64,000 bases of DNA from Pseudomonas viridiflava (GCF_900590755.1 NZ_UUOC01000035.1:1-64000), one strand, 5' to 3'. Positions 17,183 to 25,983 are shown, counted from the stretch's first letter. A program made the numbers and translations. Notes: generated from the letters alone by a model not told the origin.

Positions 17183-18622
17183 ATGCTCGGCTCCACGTTA
17201 TGGCTGACCCTGGCGACGCTGACCGGTCTGGCCGCTGGCTTCGCCCGGGAATGGCTGCTGGTGGCGGCCTGGGGCGCGGGGGCGCAAAGCGATGCGTTTC
17301 TGGTCTCGATGTTCCTGCCCGAAGCCCTGCGCATGGCCTTGGCCGCCGGACTGTTGAGCGCTGCCGCGTTGCCGTTGTATCAACAGCGTGACCTGCCCGG
17401 ACAACAACGCTGGCTGGCGGCATTGGCCCCGCGTCTGTTGCTCTGCGGGCTGGCGCTGGCATTGCTGTTGAGCCTGGGCGCGCCGTTGTGGGTGCGCGGG
17501 GTCGGGCCGGGTCTGGATAGCGACGGCTACGCTCTGGCGGGCAGCAGCCTGCATTGGCTGGCGTGGTGTGCGCCGGGGTTTGTGCTGCATGGCTTGCTGT
17601 GTGTGCCGCTGCAGGCGCGTTCACGATTTGTCACGGCCGGGCTGGGTTCGCTGCTGTTCAATCTGCCACCGGTCATTTATCTGGCCGTTGCCCACCATTC
17701 AGCAACCCCCGTGGGCCTGGCACTTTCCTGCGTGCTGGGCAGCGTGTTGATGCCCGCCGCGCTGTTACCGAGCCTGCTGCGCCTGGGCTGGAAACCCAGG
17801 CAATGGCAGGCTGAACCCGGCGCGGGCCGCGAGCTGCTGCAACGCATCGGCCCGCTGTTAAGCAGCAATCTGGCCAGCCAAGGGCTCGCGTTACTGGAGC
17901 GCATGGTTGCGTCGTTGCTCGGCGAAGGCGCGGTGACCTGGATCAACCTGGCGCGCAAGTTGATCAACCTGCCGCTGATTGCGTTGATGAGTCTGAATCA
18001 GGTTCTGCTGGGCTTGATGAGCGGCAGCGCGGCCGATCAGCGTCTGGTGCTGCTGCGCAAAGGCCTGAGCAGCGCCACCCTGCTGACCCTGCCCGCCATT
18101 GCCGGGCTAATCGGCGCATCCGCTGCGCTGGTGGTCTTGCTGCTGCCGAGCCTGGCCCATGACGGACCGTTGCCGGAACTGCTGGCCTGGTTTGCCGTGC
18201 CCCTGATGTTCGGCGCCTGGAACGCTTTGCTGGCGCGTTATGCCTATGCCGCAGGCGACACGCGCATGCCGCTTAACTGCGAACTGATCGGCAGCCTGAG
18301 CAACGCGATTCTGCTGGGTGTGCTGCCGTTCTTCCTCGGCCTGATCGGCATCGCCATTGCCGCGCTGGTCGGGGCGATCGTCACCGGCTTGCTGCTGATG
18401 CGCCGTCAGGGCCTGTTAGGTTTTGTTCCGTGGCGCAGCCAATGGGCATTGGGTGCTGGGGCCATGTTACTGGCGGCGCTGGTGTTGCATCCGATTGCCG
18501 ATACCTGGCTGCAACTGGGGTTGAGTTGCGCTTATGGGGCGGTTTTGTTGGTGGGGTTGGCGGTGTGGCTAAAGCCTTGGCGAAACTTGGAAACCAGGGA
18601 AACCAGGGAAACCAGCGGATAA
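17183..18622 (+). CDS. pslK: Lipid-linked oligosaccharide flippase PslK (MviN/MOP family)
   Basis: 479 residues with about 12-14 predicted membrane helices, MOP-superfamily fold close to MurJ/MviN. The N-terminal segment with REWLLVAAWGAGAQSDAF is typical of that family. It is expected to move the completed lipid-linked repeat unit across the inner membrane. It is the last gene of the psl operon, and the REP pair that follows may mark the 3' end. Codon usage is like the neighbouring genes apart from a short repetitive tail (ETRETRETSG) encoded by near-identical repeats just before the stop. Confidence 0.88.
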   Translation: MLGSTLWLTLATLTGLAAGFAREWLLVAAWGAGAQSDAFLVSMFLPEALRMALAAGLLSAAALPLYQQRDLPGQQRWLAALAPRLLLCGLALALLLSLGAPLWVRGVGPGLDSDGYALAGSSLHWLAWCAPGFVLHGLLCVPLQARSRFVTAGLGSLLFNLPPVIYLAVAHHSATPVGLALSCVLGSVLMPAALLPSLLRLGWKPRQWQAEPGAGRELLQRIGPLLSSNLASQGLALLERMVASLLGEGAVTWINLARKLINLPLIALMSLNQVLLGLMSGSAADQRLVLLRKGLSSATLLTLPAIAGLIGASAALVVLLLPSLAHDGPLPELLAWFAVPLMFGAWNALLARYAYAAGDTRMPLNCELIGSLSNAILLGVLPFFLGLIGIAIAALVGAIVTGLLLMRRQGLLGFVPWRSQWALGAGAMLLAALVLHPIADTWLQLGLSCAYGAVLLVGLAVWLKPWRNLETRETRETSG

Positions 18623-18630
18623 CACGAACC

Positions 18631-18722
18631 TGTGGGACCGGCTTTAGCCGGGAAGACATTATTCCTGACGCAGCAGATGCATTGAACTTACCGGCCTCTT
18701 CCCGGCTAAAGCCGGTCCCACA
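18631..18722. repeat. REP doublet, class B
   Basis: Inverted pair of a palindromic element with core GGGACCGGCTTTAGCCGGGA, one copy at each end. It lies between the psl operon end and the convergent fmdB gene, where it may also stop transcription from both sides. Confidence 0.9.
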
Positions 18723-18746
18723 AGATCTCCGCCTCGCATCGGTCTT

Positions 18747-19094
18747 TCAATGACTAATCATCCAAGGCCGACCCGCCGCCTTGCCTTTCAAGGCATGAGG
18801 ATTGGCCTTGGTCGGCACCACAGGTTTGCTAGGCCCGCAGCAACTACAACCGCTGGGGTGGCGTTTGCTGTCCTGATACTCGGCCACGGTCTTCGGCGCA
18901 TGGGCACTGCGTTCGTTGGTTTCGATGGCGCGGCGTTTATTGCCCGACACCGTACTCAAACCCGGCGCCGACAAAATCACCCGCATGCTCGACTCGCCGC
19001 ATTGCGGACAGGCGCACGGCAGGCCGCTTTCAGCCATGGGCTTGAGCGCGGTGAAATCCCCACAGCTGGGGCAATCGAATTCGTACATGGGCAT
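18747..19094 (-). CDS. fmdB: FmdB-family zinc-ribbon protein
   Basis: 115 residues. The N-terminal FmdB zinc ribbon begins MPMYEFDCPSCG, with Cys8/Cys11 and Cys29/Cys32 as the probable zinc ligands. A second Cys cluster (SGCSCCGPS) lies in the low-complexity C-terminal half. FmdB was described as a regulator in the Methylophilus formamidase cluster; its biochemical role is unclear. The ATG at 19094 has AGGA 8 bases upstream. Longer reading frames run through the upstream REP and are spurious. It is the last gene of the fmdA/urt cluster, separated from fmdA by a REP pair. Confidence 0.86.
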   Translation of the reverse strand: MPMYEFDCPSCGDFTALKPMAESGLPCACPQCGESSMRVILSAPGLSTVSGNKRRAIETNERSAHAPKTVAEYQDSKRHPSGCSCCGPSKPVVPTKANPHALKGKAAGRPWMISH

Positions 19095-19119
19095 GGGCAG
19101 ATTCCTGAAGGATGTCCCC

Positions 19120-19191
19120 TGTAGGAGCTGCCGCAGGCTGCGAATGGATGTAACTGACACACCGCTTTCGCAGCCTTCGGCAGCTCCTACA
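19120..19191. repeat. REP doublet, class A
   Basis: Inverted pair of the class A core (TGTAGGAGCTGCCGCAGGC variant at the left end). It sits between fmdA and fmdB, which are transcribed in the same direction, so it may lower fmdB expression relative to fmdA. Confidence 0.9.
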
Positions 19192-19200
19192 AGATGAGCG

Positions 19201-20430
19201 CTATAAGTCGTAAGCAATCGGCAAATCCACCAGCCCATCAATAAACTTGGTCGGGCCGTTGGCGTTGGGGTTGATGTCGAACTGGAAGATCTCGGTCGGC
19301 AACCACAAGGTCGCACAGGCATTGGGGATGTCGACGATGCCGCTGATGTGCCCTTGCACCGGAGCCGAACCCAGCAGCGCATAACCTTGAGCCGGTGAGT
19401 ATCCGAACTTGGTCATGTAGTTGATGGCGTTCAGGCAGGCCTGACGGTAGGCGATGTTGACGTCCAGGTAATGCTGCTGACCTGCCTCGTCCACCGAGAT
19501 GCCTTCGAAGATCAGGTATTTGTTGTAGGTGGGCACAATCGGGCTTGGCTTGAACACCGGGTTCTTGATGCCGTATTTCTCCATGCCGCCTTTGATCAGC
19601 TCGACGCGCATGTGCACCCAGCCGGCCATTTCAATGGCACCACAGAAGGTGATTTCGCCGTCCCCCTGACTGAAGTGCAAATCCCCCACCGACAGCCCCG
19701 CGCCATCGACATACACCGGGAAGAACACTTTCGAACCGCGCGACAAATCCTTGATGTCGCAGTTGCCGCCATGCTCACGAGGCGGCACGGTGCGCGCGCC
19801 AGTGGCAGCCGCCATGTCCCGGGCCGGGCCTTTGAGTTTGCCCAGATGCGCGGTTTTCGCAAAAGGCGGGTTAGCCAGTGGCGGGACACGGCCCGGGTCG
19901 GTGTCGATCAGTTCCTGTTCGCGCTTGTTCCACTCGGCGAGCATCTTGTGATCCGGCAGGCAGCCGATCAGGCCGGGGTGAATCAGGCCAGCGAACTCGA
20001 CACCGGGAATGTGCCGGGAGCTGGTCATCATGCCTTTGAAATCCCAGATGGCTTTCTGAGCTGACGGGAAGTGGTCGGTGAGGAAACCGCCGCCGTTGTT
20101 GCGCGAGAAAAATCCGTTGAAGCCCCACTGCGAATCAGCGCGTGCACCGATGTCCAGCAGGTCCACGATCAGCAGGTCGCCAGGCTCGGCACCGTGCACA
20201 CCAATCGGCCCGGACAGGTAATGCACGGTGGACAGGTCCACATCGCGCACATCGCTGGCGTCGTCATTGTTCTTGATGGCTCCGGCGGTCCAGTCGTAGG
20301 TTTCGAGGATAAAGTCATCCCCCGGTTTGACCCACGCCGCCATCGGAATGTCCGGATGCCAGCGGTTGTGGATGTTCTCGTTTTCGGTGGCTGGCTGGTT
20401 GAGGTCGACTTTGATCAGGGTTTCGGTCAT
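19201..20430 (-). CDS. fmdA: Formamidase/acetamidase FmdA
   Basis: 409 residues of the acetamidase/formamidase (FmdA_AmdA) family, cytoplasmic, hydrolysing formamide or other short amides to ammonia and the acid. Family features include the Gly- and Asp-rich N-terminal HYLSGPIGVHGAEPGDLL and GDLHFSQGDGEITFCGAIE in the middle. The start at 20430 is supported by GGAGAAACGCC immediately upstream; the frame open to 20469 adds 13 residues without support. The length is typical (about 405-410). The ABC transporter genes lie directly upstream on the same strand, so imported amide is probably the substrate. Confidence 0.93.
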   Translation of the reverse strand: MTETLIKVDLNQPATENENIHNRWHPDIPMAAWVKPGDDFILETYDWTAGAIKNNDDASDVRDVDLSTVHYLSGPIGVHGAEPGDLLIVDLLDIGARADSQWGFNGFFSRNNGGGFLTDHFPSAQKAIWDFKGMMTSSRHIPGVEFAGLIHPGLIGCLPDHKMLAEWNKREQELIDTDPGRVPPLANPPFAKTAHLGKLKGPARDMAAATGARTVPPREHGGNCDIKDLSRGSKVFFPVYVDGAGLSVGDLHFSQGDGEITFCGAIEMAGWVHMRVELIKGGMEKYGIKNPVFKPSPIVPTYNKYLIFEGISVDEAGQQHYLDVNIAYRQACLNAINYMTKFGYSPAQGYALLGSAPVQGHISGIVDIPNACATLWLPTEIFQFDINPNANGPTKFIDGLVDLPIAYDL

Positions 20431-20468
20431 GGCGTTTCTCCTTGGTTCCAGTTGGGTGTCAGGCCTCA

Positions 20469-20534
20469 TTCGCAGCCTCCGGCAGCTCCTACAGGGGATC
20501 GCATGTTTCTGTAGGAGCTGCCGAAGGCTGCGAA
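20469..20534. repeat. REP pair, class A, reverse arrangement
   Basis: Two class A units with opposite orientation to most other pairs: the cleft-side ends face outward (TTCGCAGCC at the left, GGCTGCGAA at the right). It lies between urtE and fmdA and could separate transporter and enzyme expression. Confidence 0.85.
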
Positions 20535-20547
20535 TGGCGTAAATCGG

Positions 20548-21237
20548 CTACACCGACAAATACCGACTGATCGTCGCTTCATCGACATTGGCCCGGGTCT
20601 CTTCAATCACGAAGCGGCCTTTCTCGATCACCAGGAAGCGGTCGGCGATTTCCAGGGTGAACGACAGCACTTGCTCGGAGACCACGATGGTCAGGTTGCG
20701 CAAGGTGCGGATCTCTTTGAGGGTGCGGGCGATATCCTTGATGATCGACGGCTGGATGCCTTCAGTGGGTTCATCGAGCAGCAACACCTTGGGGTTGGTG
20801 GCCAGCGCCCGGGCAATCGCCAGTTGCTGTTGCTGACCGCCGGACAGGTTGCCGCCGCGCCGACTGCGCATGTCATAAAGGACGGGAAACAGTGCATACA
20901 AATCCTCCGGGACGATGCCCCGCGCTGAAGCAGGCAAGCCGGTCTGGATGTTTTCCAGCACGCTCATGGCCGGAAAGATCATCCGTCCCTGAGGCACGTA
21001 GGCCATGCCGTGCTCGACCCGTGAGTGGGTTTCCATCCCGGACACGTCCACGCCCTCGACCTGCACCTGCCCGCCCCACTGCGGCAGGATGCCCATCAGG
21101 CTTTTGAAAAGCGTGGTTTTGCCCATGCCGTTGCGGCCCATGACCGCGACGATTTCCTGCTTTTCGACGTTCAGGTCCAGGCCGTGAAGGATCTGGCTCT
21201 GGCCATAACCGCACGCCAGCTGATTGATCTTGAACAT
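20548..21237 (-). CDS. urtE: Urea/short-amide ABC transporter ATPase UrtE
   Basis: 229-residue ABC ATPase of the branched-chain amino acid/urea subfamily. Walker A GRNGMGKTTLFK, signature NLSGGQQQQLAIARAL and Walker B VLLLDEPTEGI are all present. With UrtD it energises the UrtBC channel at the inner membrane. The ATG at 21237 has AGGAGCG upstream; the frame open to 21273 starts inside the intergenic space near urtD. Separated from urtD by 13 bases. Confidence 0.92.
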   Translation of the reverse strand: MFKINQLACGYGQSQILHGLDLNVEKQEIVAVMGRNGMGKTTLFKSLMGILPQWGGQVQVEGVDVSGMETHSRVEHGMAYVPQGRMIFPAMSVLENIQTGLPASARGIVPEDLYALFPVLYDMRSRRGGNLSGGQQQQLAIARALATNPKVLLLDEPTEGIQPSIIKDIARTLKEIRTLRNLTIVVSEQVLSFTLEIADRFLVIEKGRFVIEETRANVDEATISRYLSV

Positions 21238-21250
21238 GCCGCGCTCCTGA

Positions 21251-22012
21251 TTAGTGGCCCAGATAAACTTCAATGACTTTCGGGTTGTTCTGCACCGACT
21301 CCATGCTGCCTTCGGCCAGCACCTTGCCCTGGTGCAGCACCGTGACTTTGTGAGCGATGCTTTTGACGAATTCCATGTCGTGCTCGATGACCAGCACCGA
21401 GCGCCCCAGACTGATGCGATTGAGCAATTCGGCAGTCTGCGAGCGCTCGCTGACGCTCATCCCCGCCACCGGTTCGTCGAGCATCAATAGCTGCGGGTCC
21501 TGCATGAGCAACATGCCGATTTCCAGCCACTGCTTCTGGCCGTGGGACAGCAGCCCGGCCTGCTGCTGGAGCAAGTCGCCGAGGAAGATATCTGCCGCCA
21601 CTGCCTCGACTCGGCTCACCACTTCATCGCTGCGTTTGAAGAACAGCGCGCCGAACACCGAGCGTCCGGCAGGAAAGGACATTTCCAGGTTTTCGAATAC
21701 GCTCAGGTTGTCGTAGATCGACGGGGTCTGAAACTTGCGACCAACCCCGGCCCGGACGATGTCGTACTCGTGCATCTTGGTCAGCTCGCGGCCTTCGAAC
21801 TGAATGCTGCCACCGGTGGCGCGGGTCTTGCCGCAGATCAGGTCCAGCACTGTAGTTTTGCCCGCGCCGTTGGGGCCGATCACCACCCGGACTTCGTTGC
21901 GGTCGATGTACAGATTCAGATCGTCCACCGCCTTGAACCCGTCGAACGACACCGTCAGCCCTTCGATTGCCAGCACCGGTTTGTGCATCTGGAAGCCTGT
22001 CGGGCTGGTCAT
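21251..22012 (-). CDS. urtD: Urea/short-amide ABC transporter ATPase UrtD
   Basis: 253-residue LivG-type ABC ATPase. Walker A GPNGAGKTTVLDLI, Walker B LLMLDEPVAGM and a signature region LLSHGQKQWLEIGMLL in which the usual SGG is SHG, as is common in UrtD. It pairs with UrtE. The start overlaps the urtC stop by four bases (ATGA), indicating translational coupling; a second in-frame ATG at 21988 is possible. Confidence 0.92.
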   Translation of the reverse strand: MTSPTGFQMHKPVLAIEGLTVSFDGFKAVDDLNLYIDRNEVRVVIGPNGAGKTTVLDLICGKTRATGGSIQFEGRELTKMHEYDIVRAGVGRKFQTPSIYDNLSVFENLEMSFPAGRSVFGALFFKRSDEVVSRVEAVAADIFLGDLLQQQAGLLSHGQKQWLEIGMLLMQDPQLLMLDEPVAGMSVSERSQTAELLNRISLGRSVLVIEHDMEFVKSIAHKVTVLHQGKVLAEGSMESVQNNPKVIEVYLGH

Positions 22013-23211
22013 TGCTGTGTCTCCAATGGCGTGACGCTGGCTTTGGGCATGGCCTGAACCGGTGTGATATGGGGTTTTTCAAGCACAGGCGTTGGTTTAC
22101 CCCGCAAGCTGGCAACCCACTTGCGCCCATGGCTTTCCCACAAACCGGCCAGGCCGTTGGGGAAGTACATGACTACCGCGATGAACAGACCGCCCATGAG
22201 GTACAGCCACAGTTCCGGGAAGGATTCGGAAAAATAAGTCTTGCCGTAGTTGACCAACAGCGAACCGTACACCGCGCCCAGCAAGGACATGCGCCCGCCC
22301 ACTGCTGCAAAGATCACCATCTCGATGGACGGCACAATCCCTACGAAGGACGGCGACATGAAGCCCACCTGCAAGGCAAACATGGCCCCACCAATCGCCG
22401 AGAACGCTGCTGCCACGCAGTAAACAAATATCTTGAAACTTGCCACGTCGTAGCCGGAGAAACGCACTCGTTCTTCCTTGTCGCGCATGGCCATCAGCAG
22501 CCGGCCGAGCTTGGATGCGAGGATGAATTTGCCGATCAGGATGCAGGCGAACAGCAGCCCCGCATTGATGAAGTACAGGGTGAGTTTTGCGCCATCACTG
22601 CGGATGTCCCAGCCCAGCAAGGTCTTCAAATCGGTAATGCCGTTGACGCCACCGGTAAGGCCCTGCTGACCGATGATCAACACCGTGAGAATCAGCGCGA
22701 TGGCCTGGGTGACGATGGAAAAGTACACATCGCCGACCCGACGTTTGAACATCGCCAGGCCGATCACCAGGGCAAGAATCACCGGCACGGCAATCACTGC
22801 GATCACGGTAAAAGTGAAGCTGTGAAACGGCACCCACAGCCAGGGCAGTTCGGTGATCTGGTTCCAGTCCATGAAATCCGGAATGCCGGGGGTGGACTGG
22901 ATCTTGGTGCTTTCCGGGTCCGAGGCTTCCAGCTTGAGAAACATCGCCATGCAGTACCCACCAAGGCCGAAAAACACTCCCTGGCCGAGGCTGAGAATCC
23001 CGCCGTAACCCCAGCACAACACCAGGCCGACGGCGACAAAAGCGTAAGTCAGGTATTTGCCGACCATGTTCAGGCGAAAGGCATCCAGGGCCAGCGGGAA
23101 CACCACCAGGATCAGAAAGGCCAGGATCAGCAGGCCGATGACACCTTGCTTGCCGCCAAGCACCTTATTCAGAGCATTCATGGGGCTGCCTCTATTTACG
23201 TACACTTTCAT
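22009..23211 (-). CDS. urtC: Urea/short-amide ABC transporter permease UrtC
   Basis: 400-residue LivM-type permease with about 10 membrane helices and the cytoplasmic-loop motif FVGIVPSIEMVIFAAVGGRMSLLGAVYG. It forms the transmembrane channel with UrtB. The frame begins at 23211 in an ATGA overlap with urtB, with AAGG upstream. The ATG at 23181 (MNALNKVLGG) matches the usual family start better, so the first ten residues may not be translated. Confidence 0.9.
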   Translation of the reverse strand: MKVYVNRGSPMNALNKVLGGKQGVIGLLILAFLILVVFPLALDAFRLNMVGKYLTYAFVAVGLVLCWGYGGILSLGQGVFFGLGGYCMAMFLKLEASDPESTKIQSTPGIPDFMDWNQITELPWLWVPFHSFTFTVIAVIAVPVILALVIGLAMFKRRVGDVYFSIVTQAIALILTVLIIGQQGLTGGVNGITDLKTLLGWDIRSDGAKLTLYFINAGLLFACILIGKFILASKLGRLLMAMRDKEERVRFSGYDVASFKIFVYCVAAAFSAIGGAMFALQVGFMSPSFVGIVPSIEMVIFAAVGGRMSLLGAVYGSLLVNYGKTYFSESFPELWLYLMGGLFIAVVMYFPNGLAGLWESHGRKWVASLRGKPTPVLEKPHITPVQAMPKASVTPLETQQ

Positions 23212-24125
23212 TTACGAACCTTGCTGGAAAACAACCCTTGCGGGCGCATCAGCAGAATCAGAATCACCGCCGACAGGGTCAGCACCTTGGCCATGGAGCC
23301 GCTCATGAAGAACTCGGAAATCGATTGCGTCTGAGCAATGGCGAACGCCGAAGCAATGGTGCCAAACAGGCTCTGCGCGCCACCGAAAACCACCACTAGA
23401 AAGGTGTCGACGATGTACAGCGAACCGGCCGTGGGCCCGGTGGAACCGATGGTGGTAAACGCCGCACCGGCCACCCCGGCCACGCCGCAACCGAGAGCGA
23501 AAGTCATGCGGTCGACCTTGCGGGTATTGATCCCCACGGCCCGGCTCATGATCCGGTTCTGCACCGTGGCGCGAACATGCAGGCCCCAGCGGGTGCGGTA
23601 CATCATGAGAAAGATGGTCGCGGTCAGCAGAATGGTCAGGCCCATGACGAACAGGCCGTTGCGAGGGATTTCGATGGCATCGCTGAGGCTCACCGAGCCC
23701 ATCAGCCAGTCCGGCGGCGTGGCGCTGACTTCCCGAGCGCCGAAGATCGAACGAAAAGCCTGTTGCATCACCAGGGACAAACCCCAGGTGGCAAGCAAGG
23801 TGTCCAGCGGGCGATGGTACAAACGGCTGATCATCACCGACTCGACCACCCAGCCCACGGCACCGGCCACCACGAACGACAGCGCGATGGCGAAGAAAAA
23901 GTAGTAAGGCTGCATGGACGGCATGTACTGCAACGTGAGGCTGGACATGACGTAGGTGGTGTAGGCGCCGATGGTGAGGAATTCACCGTGGGCCATGTTG
24001 ATCACACCCATCTGGCCGAAAATGATCGCCAGCCCCAGGGCCATCAGCAGCAGCACGCAGAACACGGAAAGCCCGTTGAACCCCTGCATGGCCGCGATGG
24101 CACCAAATTCCGATAGCCATTGCAT
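23208..24125 (-). CDS. urtB: Urea/short-amide ABC transporter permease UrtB
   Basis: 305-residue LivH-type permease with about 8 membrane helices. Conserved features include MGVINMAHGEFLTIGAY near the N-terminus and VVFGGAQSLFGTIASAF near the end. The ATG at 24125 is preceded by AGGAGGGACCACC, a strong ribosome site. A repeat-rich gap of about 220 bases separates it from urtA, which probably reduces permease levels relative to the binding protein. Confidence 0.92.
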   Translation of the reverse strand: MQWLSEFGAIAAMQGFNGLSVFCVLLLMALGLAIIFGQMGVINMAHGEFLTIGAYTTYVMSSLTLQYMPSMQPYYFFFAIALSFVVAGAVGWVVESVMISRLYHRPLDTLLATWGLSLVMQQAFRSIFGAREVSATPPDWLMGSVSLSDAIEIPRNGLFVMGLTILLTATIFLMMYRTRWGLHVRATVQNRIMSRAVGINTRKVDRMTFALGCGVAGVAGAAFTTIGSTGPTAGSLYIVDTFLVVVFGGAQSLFGTIASAFAIAQTQSISEFFMSGSMAKVLTLSAVILILLMRPQGLFSSKVRK

Positions 24126-24190
24126 GGTGGTCCCTCCTGGGATTCGATGAGAATTTGATAAAAGGGGTGGGACCACAGCGGCAAGCTGCA

Positions 24191-24324
24191 AGCTTCAAGC
24201 TGCAAGAGAAATCAAAAGCGATGCAGGCTTGCTCTTGACTTGTCGCTTGCAGCTTGAAGCTAGCCGCTGCCGTCCAACTCCAGCGGCCACCCCACTTCTA
24301 ACTTGCAGCTTGCCGCTTGAAGCT
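24191..24324. repeat. Inverted/direct repeats between urtA and urtB
   Basis: AGCTTCAAGCTGCAAG (24191-24206) is the exact reverse complement of CTTGCAGCTTGAAGCT (24246-24261), and a third related copy with an insertion lies at 24302-24324. Each right-hand copy is followed by AGCCGCTGCC or AACCGCTGCC. This is a different family from the REP elements elsewhere in the window. The RNA would fold into strong stem-loops just after urtA. Confidence 0.85.
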
Positions 24325-24343
24325 AACCGCTGCCGCGCAGCGG

Positions 24344-25588
24344 CTATTGATACCCCTTTGGAAACGGATTCGGCTCAATCAGCTCCGACTCGTAAACCAC
24401 TTTGAACTGCCCGTCAGCCTGCACTTCACCAATGCGGGTCTTGCTCCACAGGTGGTGGTTTTCGTGGACTTTGACGTAGCCTTCAGGCGCGGTTTTCAGT
24501 TCGATGCCGGGGGATGCCGCCACCACTTTGTCGATGTCGAAGGTGCCTGCTTTCTCCACCGCCGCTTTCCACAGCCATGGGCCGAGGTAAGCCGCCTGGG
24601 TCACGTCGCCCATCACCGAATCCTTGCCGTACTTGGCTTTGAAGGCGTCGACGAAAGCTTTGTTGTTGGGGTTGTCCAGGCTCTGGAAGTACTTCATGGA
24701 GGCGAAGAAGCCCTTCATGTTTTCGCCACCGATGCCCAGCAGTTCGTCTTCGGTGACCGACAGGGTCAACAAGGTCTGCTTGGTGGAATCAACACCCGCC
24801 GCCTTGAGCTGTTTGTAGAACGCCACGTTGGAGCCACCCACCACGGCGGCGAATACCACATCAGGTTTTTTCAGCTTGACCTTGTTGATCAGCGAGCCGA
24901 ACTGAGTGTTGCCCAGCGGGTAGTAGTCTTCGCCGACCACGGTGCCGTGCAGTACGTTTTCAATGTGTTTGCGGGCGATCTTCATGGAGGTGCGCGGCCA
25001 GATGTAGTCCGAACCGATCAGGTAGAAGGTCTTGGCGCCTTTGGTCTTGGCGATCCAATCGAGGCTGGCGAGGATCTGCTGGGTGGCTTCCTGGCCGGTG
25101 TAGATCACGTTTTTCGACTGTTCCAGGCCTTCATAGAAGGTCGGGTAGTAAAGCAGGCCGTTTTCTTTCTCGAAGACGGGCAATACCGCTTTGCGCGACG
25201 CTGAAGTCCAGCAACCGAACACGGCGGCTACCTTGTCGCCCACCAGCAGCTTCTTGGCTTTTTCAGCGAAGGTCGGCCAGTCGGAGGCGCCGTCTTCCTG
25301 CACAACCTTGATCTGCCGACCGAGGATGCCGCCAGAAGCGTTGATCTGCTCGATGGCCAGACGCTCGGCCTGGATCGAACCCGTCTCGGAAATCGCCATG
25401 GTGCCGGTGGCCGAGTGCAACTGGCCGACGGTCACTTCGGTCGCCGTGACCGCAAGCCCGGTGGTGTTGGCGTTATCGGCCAGCGCAACCTGACCGAATA
25501 CCCCGGCCGCAATCAGCGAAAGCGCAGCCGCGCCCAACGCCAATCGACGCGGCAGAAAACGTTTGGCGCCTGTCAGTCGTGAATCCAT
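24344..25588 (-). CDS. urtA: Urea/short-amide ABC transporter substrate-binding protein UrtA
   Basis: 414-residue periplasmic binding protein of the type I (LivJ-like) fold. A long signal peptide (residues 1-36, with RR pairs and a hydrophobic core ending VALA) precedes the mature protein. Motifs such as VGQLHSATGTMAISET and WTSASRKAVLPVFE are shared by UrtA and FmdD/AmiC-like proteins. ATG 25588 has AGGAGCGGGACC before it; the frame open to 25807 runs through the promoter. Linkage to formamidase suggests it binds formamide, acetamide or urea; sequence alone cannot separate these. Confidence 0.92.
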   Translation of the reverse strand: MDSRLTGAKRFLPRRLALGAAALSLIAAGVFGQVALADNANTTGLAVTATEVTVGQLHSATGTMAISETGSIQAERLAIEQINASGGILGRQIKVVQEDGASDWPTFAEKAKKLLVGDKVAAVFGCWTSASRKAVLPVFEKENGLLYYPTFYEGLEQSKNVIYTGQEATQQILASLDWIAKTKGAKTFYLIGSDYIWPRTSMKIARKHIENVLHGTVVGEDYYPLGNTQFGSLINKVKLKKPDVVFAAVVGGSNVAFYKQLKAAGVDSTKQTLLTLSVTEDELLGIGGENMKGFFASMKYFQSLDNPNNKAFVDAFKAKYGKDSVMGDVTQAAYLGPWLWKAAVEKAGTFDIDKVVAASPGIELKTAPEGYVKVHENHHLWSKTRIGEVQADGQFKVVYESELIEPNPFPKGYQ

Positions 25589-25691
25589 CTGGTCCCGCTC
25601 CTGTGCTTGTGGGTTCGTGCAATTCCCAAGGGGCATCGCTTCGAAGTTGCGGCAAGCATGAAGTCGGCAGGCAAAAGCCGGTATACGCACC

Positions 25692-25721
25692 ATGACGTAC
25701 CGGGCTACGTCATTTGACGTA
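25692..25721 (-). promoter_or_regulatory. Triple TACGTCA half-site operator upstream of urtA
   Basis: ATGACGTA (25692-25699) and TACGTCAT (25706-25713) form a perfect inverted repeat with a 6-base centre. TACGTCA (25706-25712) also forms a perfect inverted repeat with TGACGTA (25715-25721) across TT. The three half-sites lie 105-130 bases upstream of the urtA start. On the minus strand a GTATAC sequence (25681-25686) follows and could be part of a -10 with a poor -35, as expected for an activated promoter. The nearby LuxR-type response regulator is the obvious candidate binder. Confidence 0.6.
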
Positions 25722-25810
25722 GGGCTGATTTGCGCAAAAACGAGGATGATTGCGCGGGCTTGTGTGGAGATTCTGTGTTTGCAATCAATCCGATGAGCGC
25801 CGCACATCCA

Positions 25811-25900
25811 GTGGGACCGGCTTTAGCCGGGAAAGCGGACTTTCTGAAGACGGACTTCCAGTGACTGTACCGGCCTCTTCCCGGCTAAAGCCGGTCCCAC
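25811..25900. repeat. REP doublet, class B
   Basis: Inverted pair with the GGGACCGGCTTTAGCCGGGA core. It lies between the urtA operator and the sensor-kinase start. An open frame reads through it in phase with the kinase, which explains the spurious long N-terminal extension seen when the first ATG is used. Confidence 0.9.
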
Positions 25901-25983
25901 TGGATGGCGCAGCAGCGCACAGGCACGGAAGTTGCTGCTGGCAACCCCATAACCATAACCATCCTCTTCAGGAACACGCCCCC

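Larger units (their letters stand above)
25589..25983. other. Divergent regulatory region between urtA and the sensor kinase
   Basis: These 395 bases contain no gene. They hold the urtA promoter region with three TACGTCA-type half-sites (25693-25721), a class B REP pair (25811-25900), and the ribosome site AGGA at about 25970 for the GTG start of the kinase. Apparent longer starts for both flanking genes run into this region and are not credible. Confidence 0.75.

Noticed and set aside
18747..19382. Long 211-codon version of fmdB
   Set aside because: The first 96 codons overlap fmdA antiparallel sense and the REP; the zinc ribbon starts at 19094.
21967..23334. 455-codon open frame on the plus strand across urtC
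   Set aside because: It is antisense to a permease gene and has the His/Gln/Asp-rich composition of a shadow frame.
24317..25204. 295-codon plus-strand open frame across urtA
   Set aside because: Shadow of the binding-protein gene; Phe/Gln/Val-rich without family features.
25750..25983. 78-codon N-terminal extension of the sensor kinase from the first ATG
   Set aside because: It translates the class B REP and has no ribosome site; the GTG at 25984 has AGGA upstream and begins at the conserved part.
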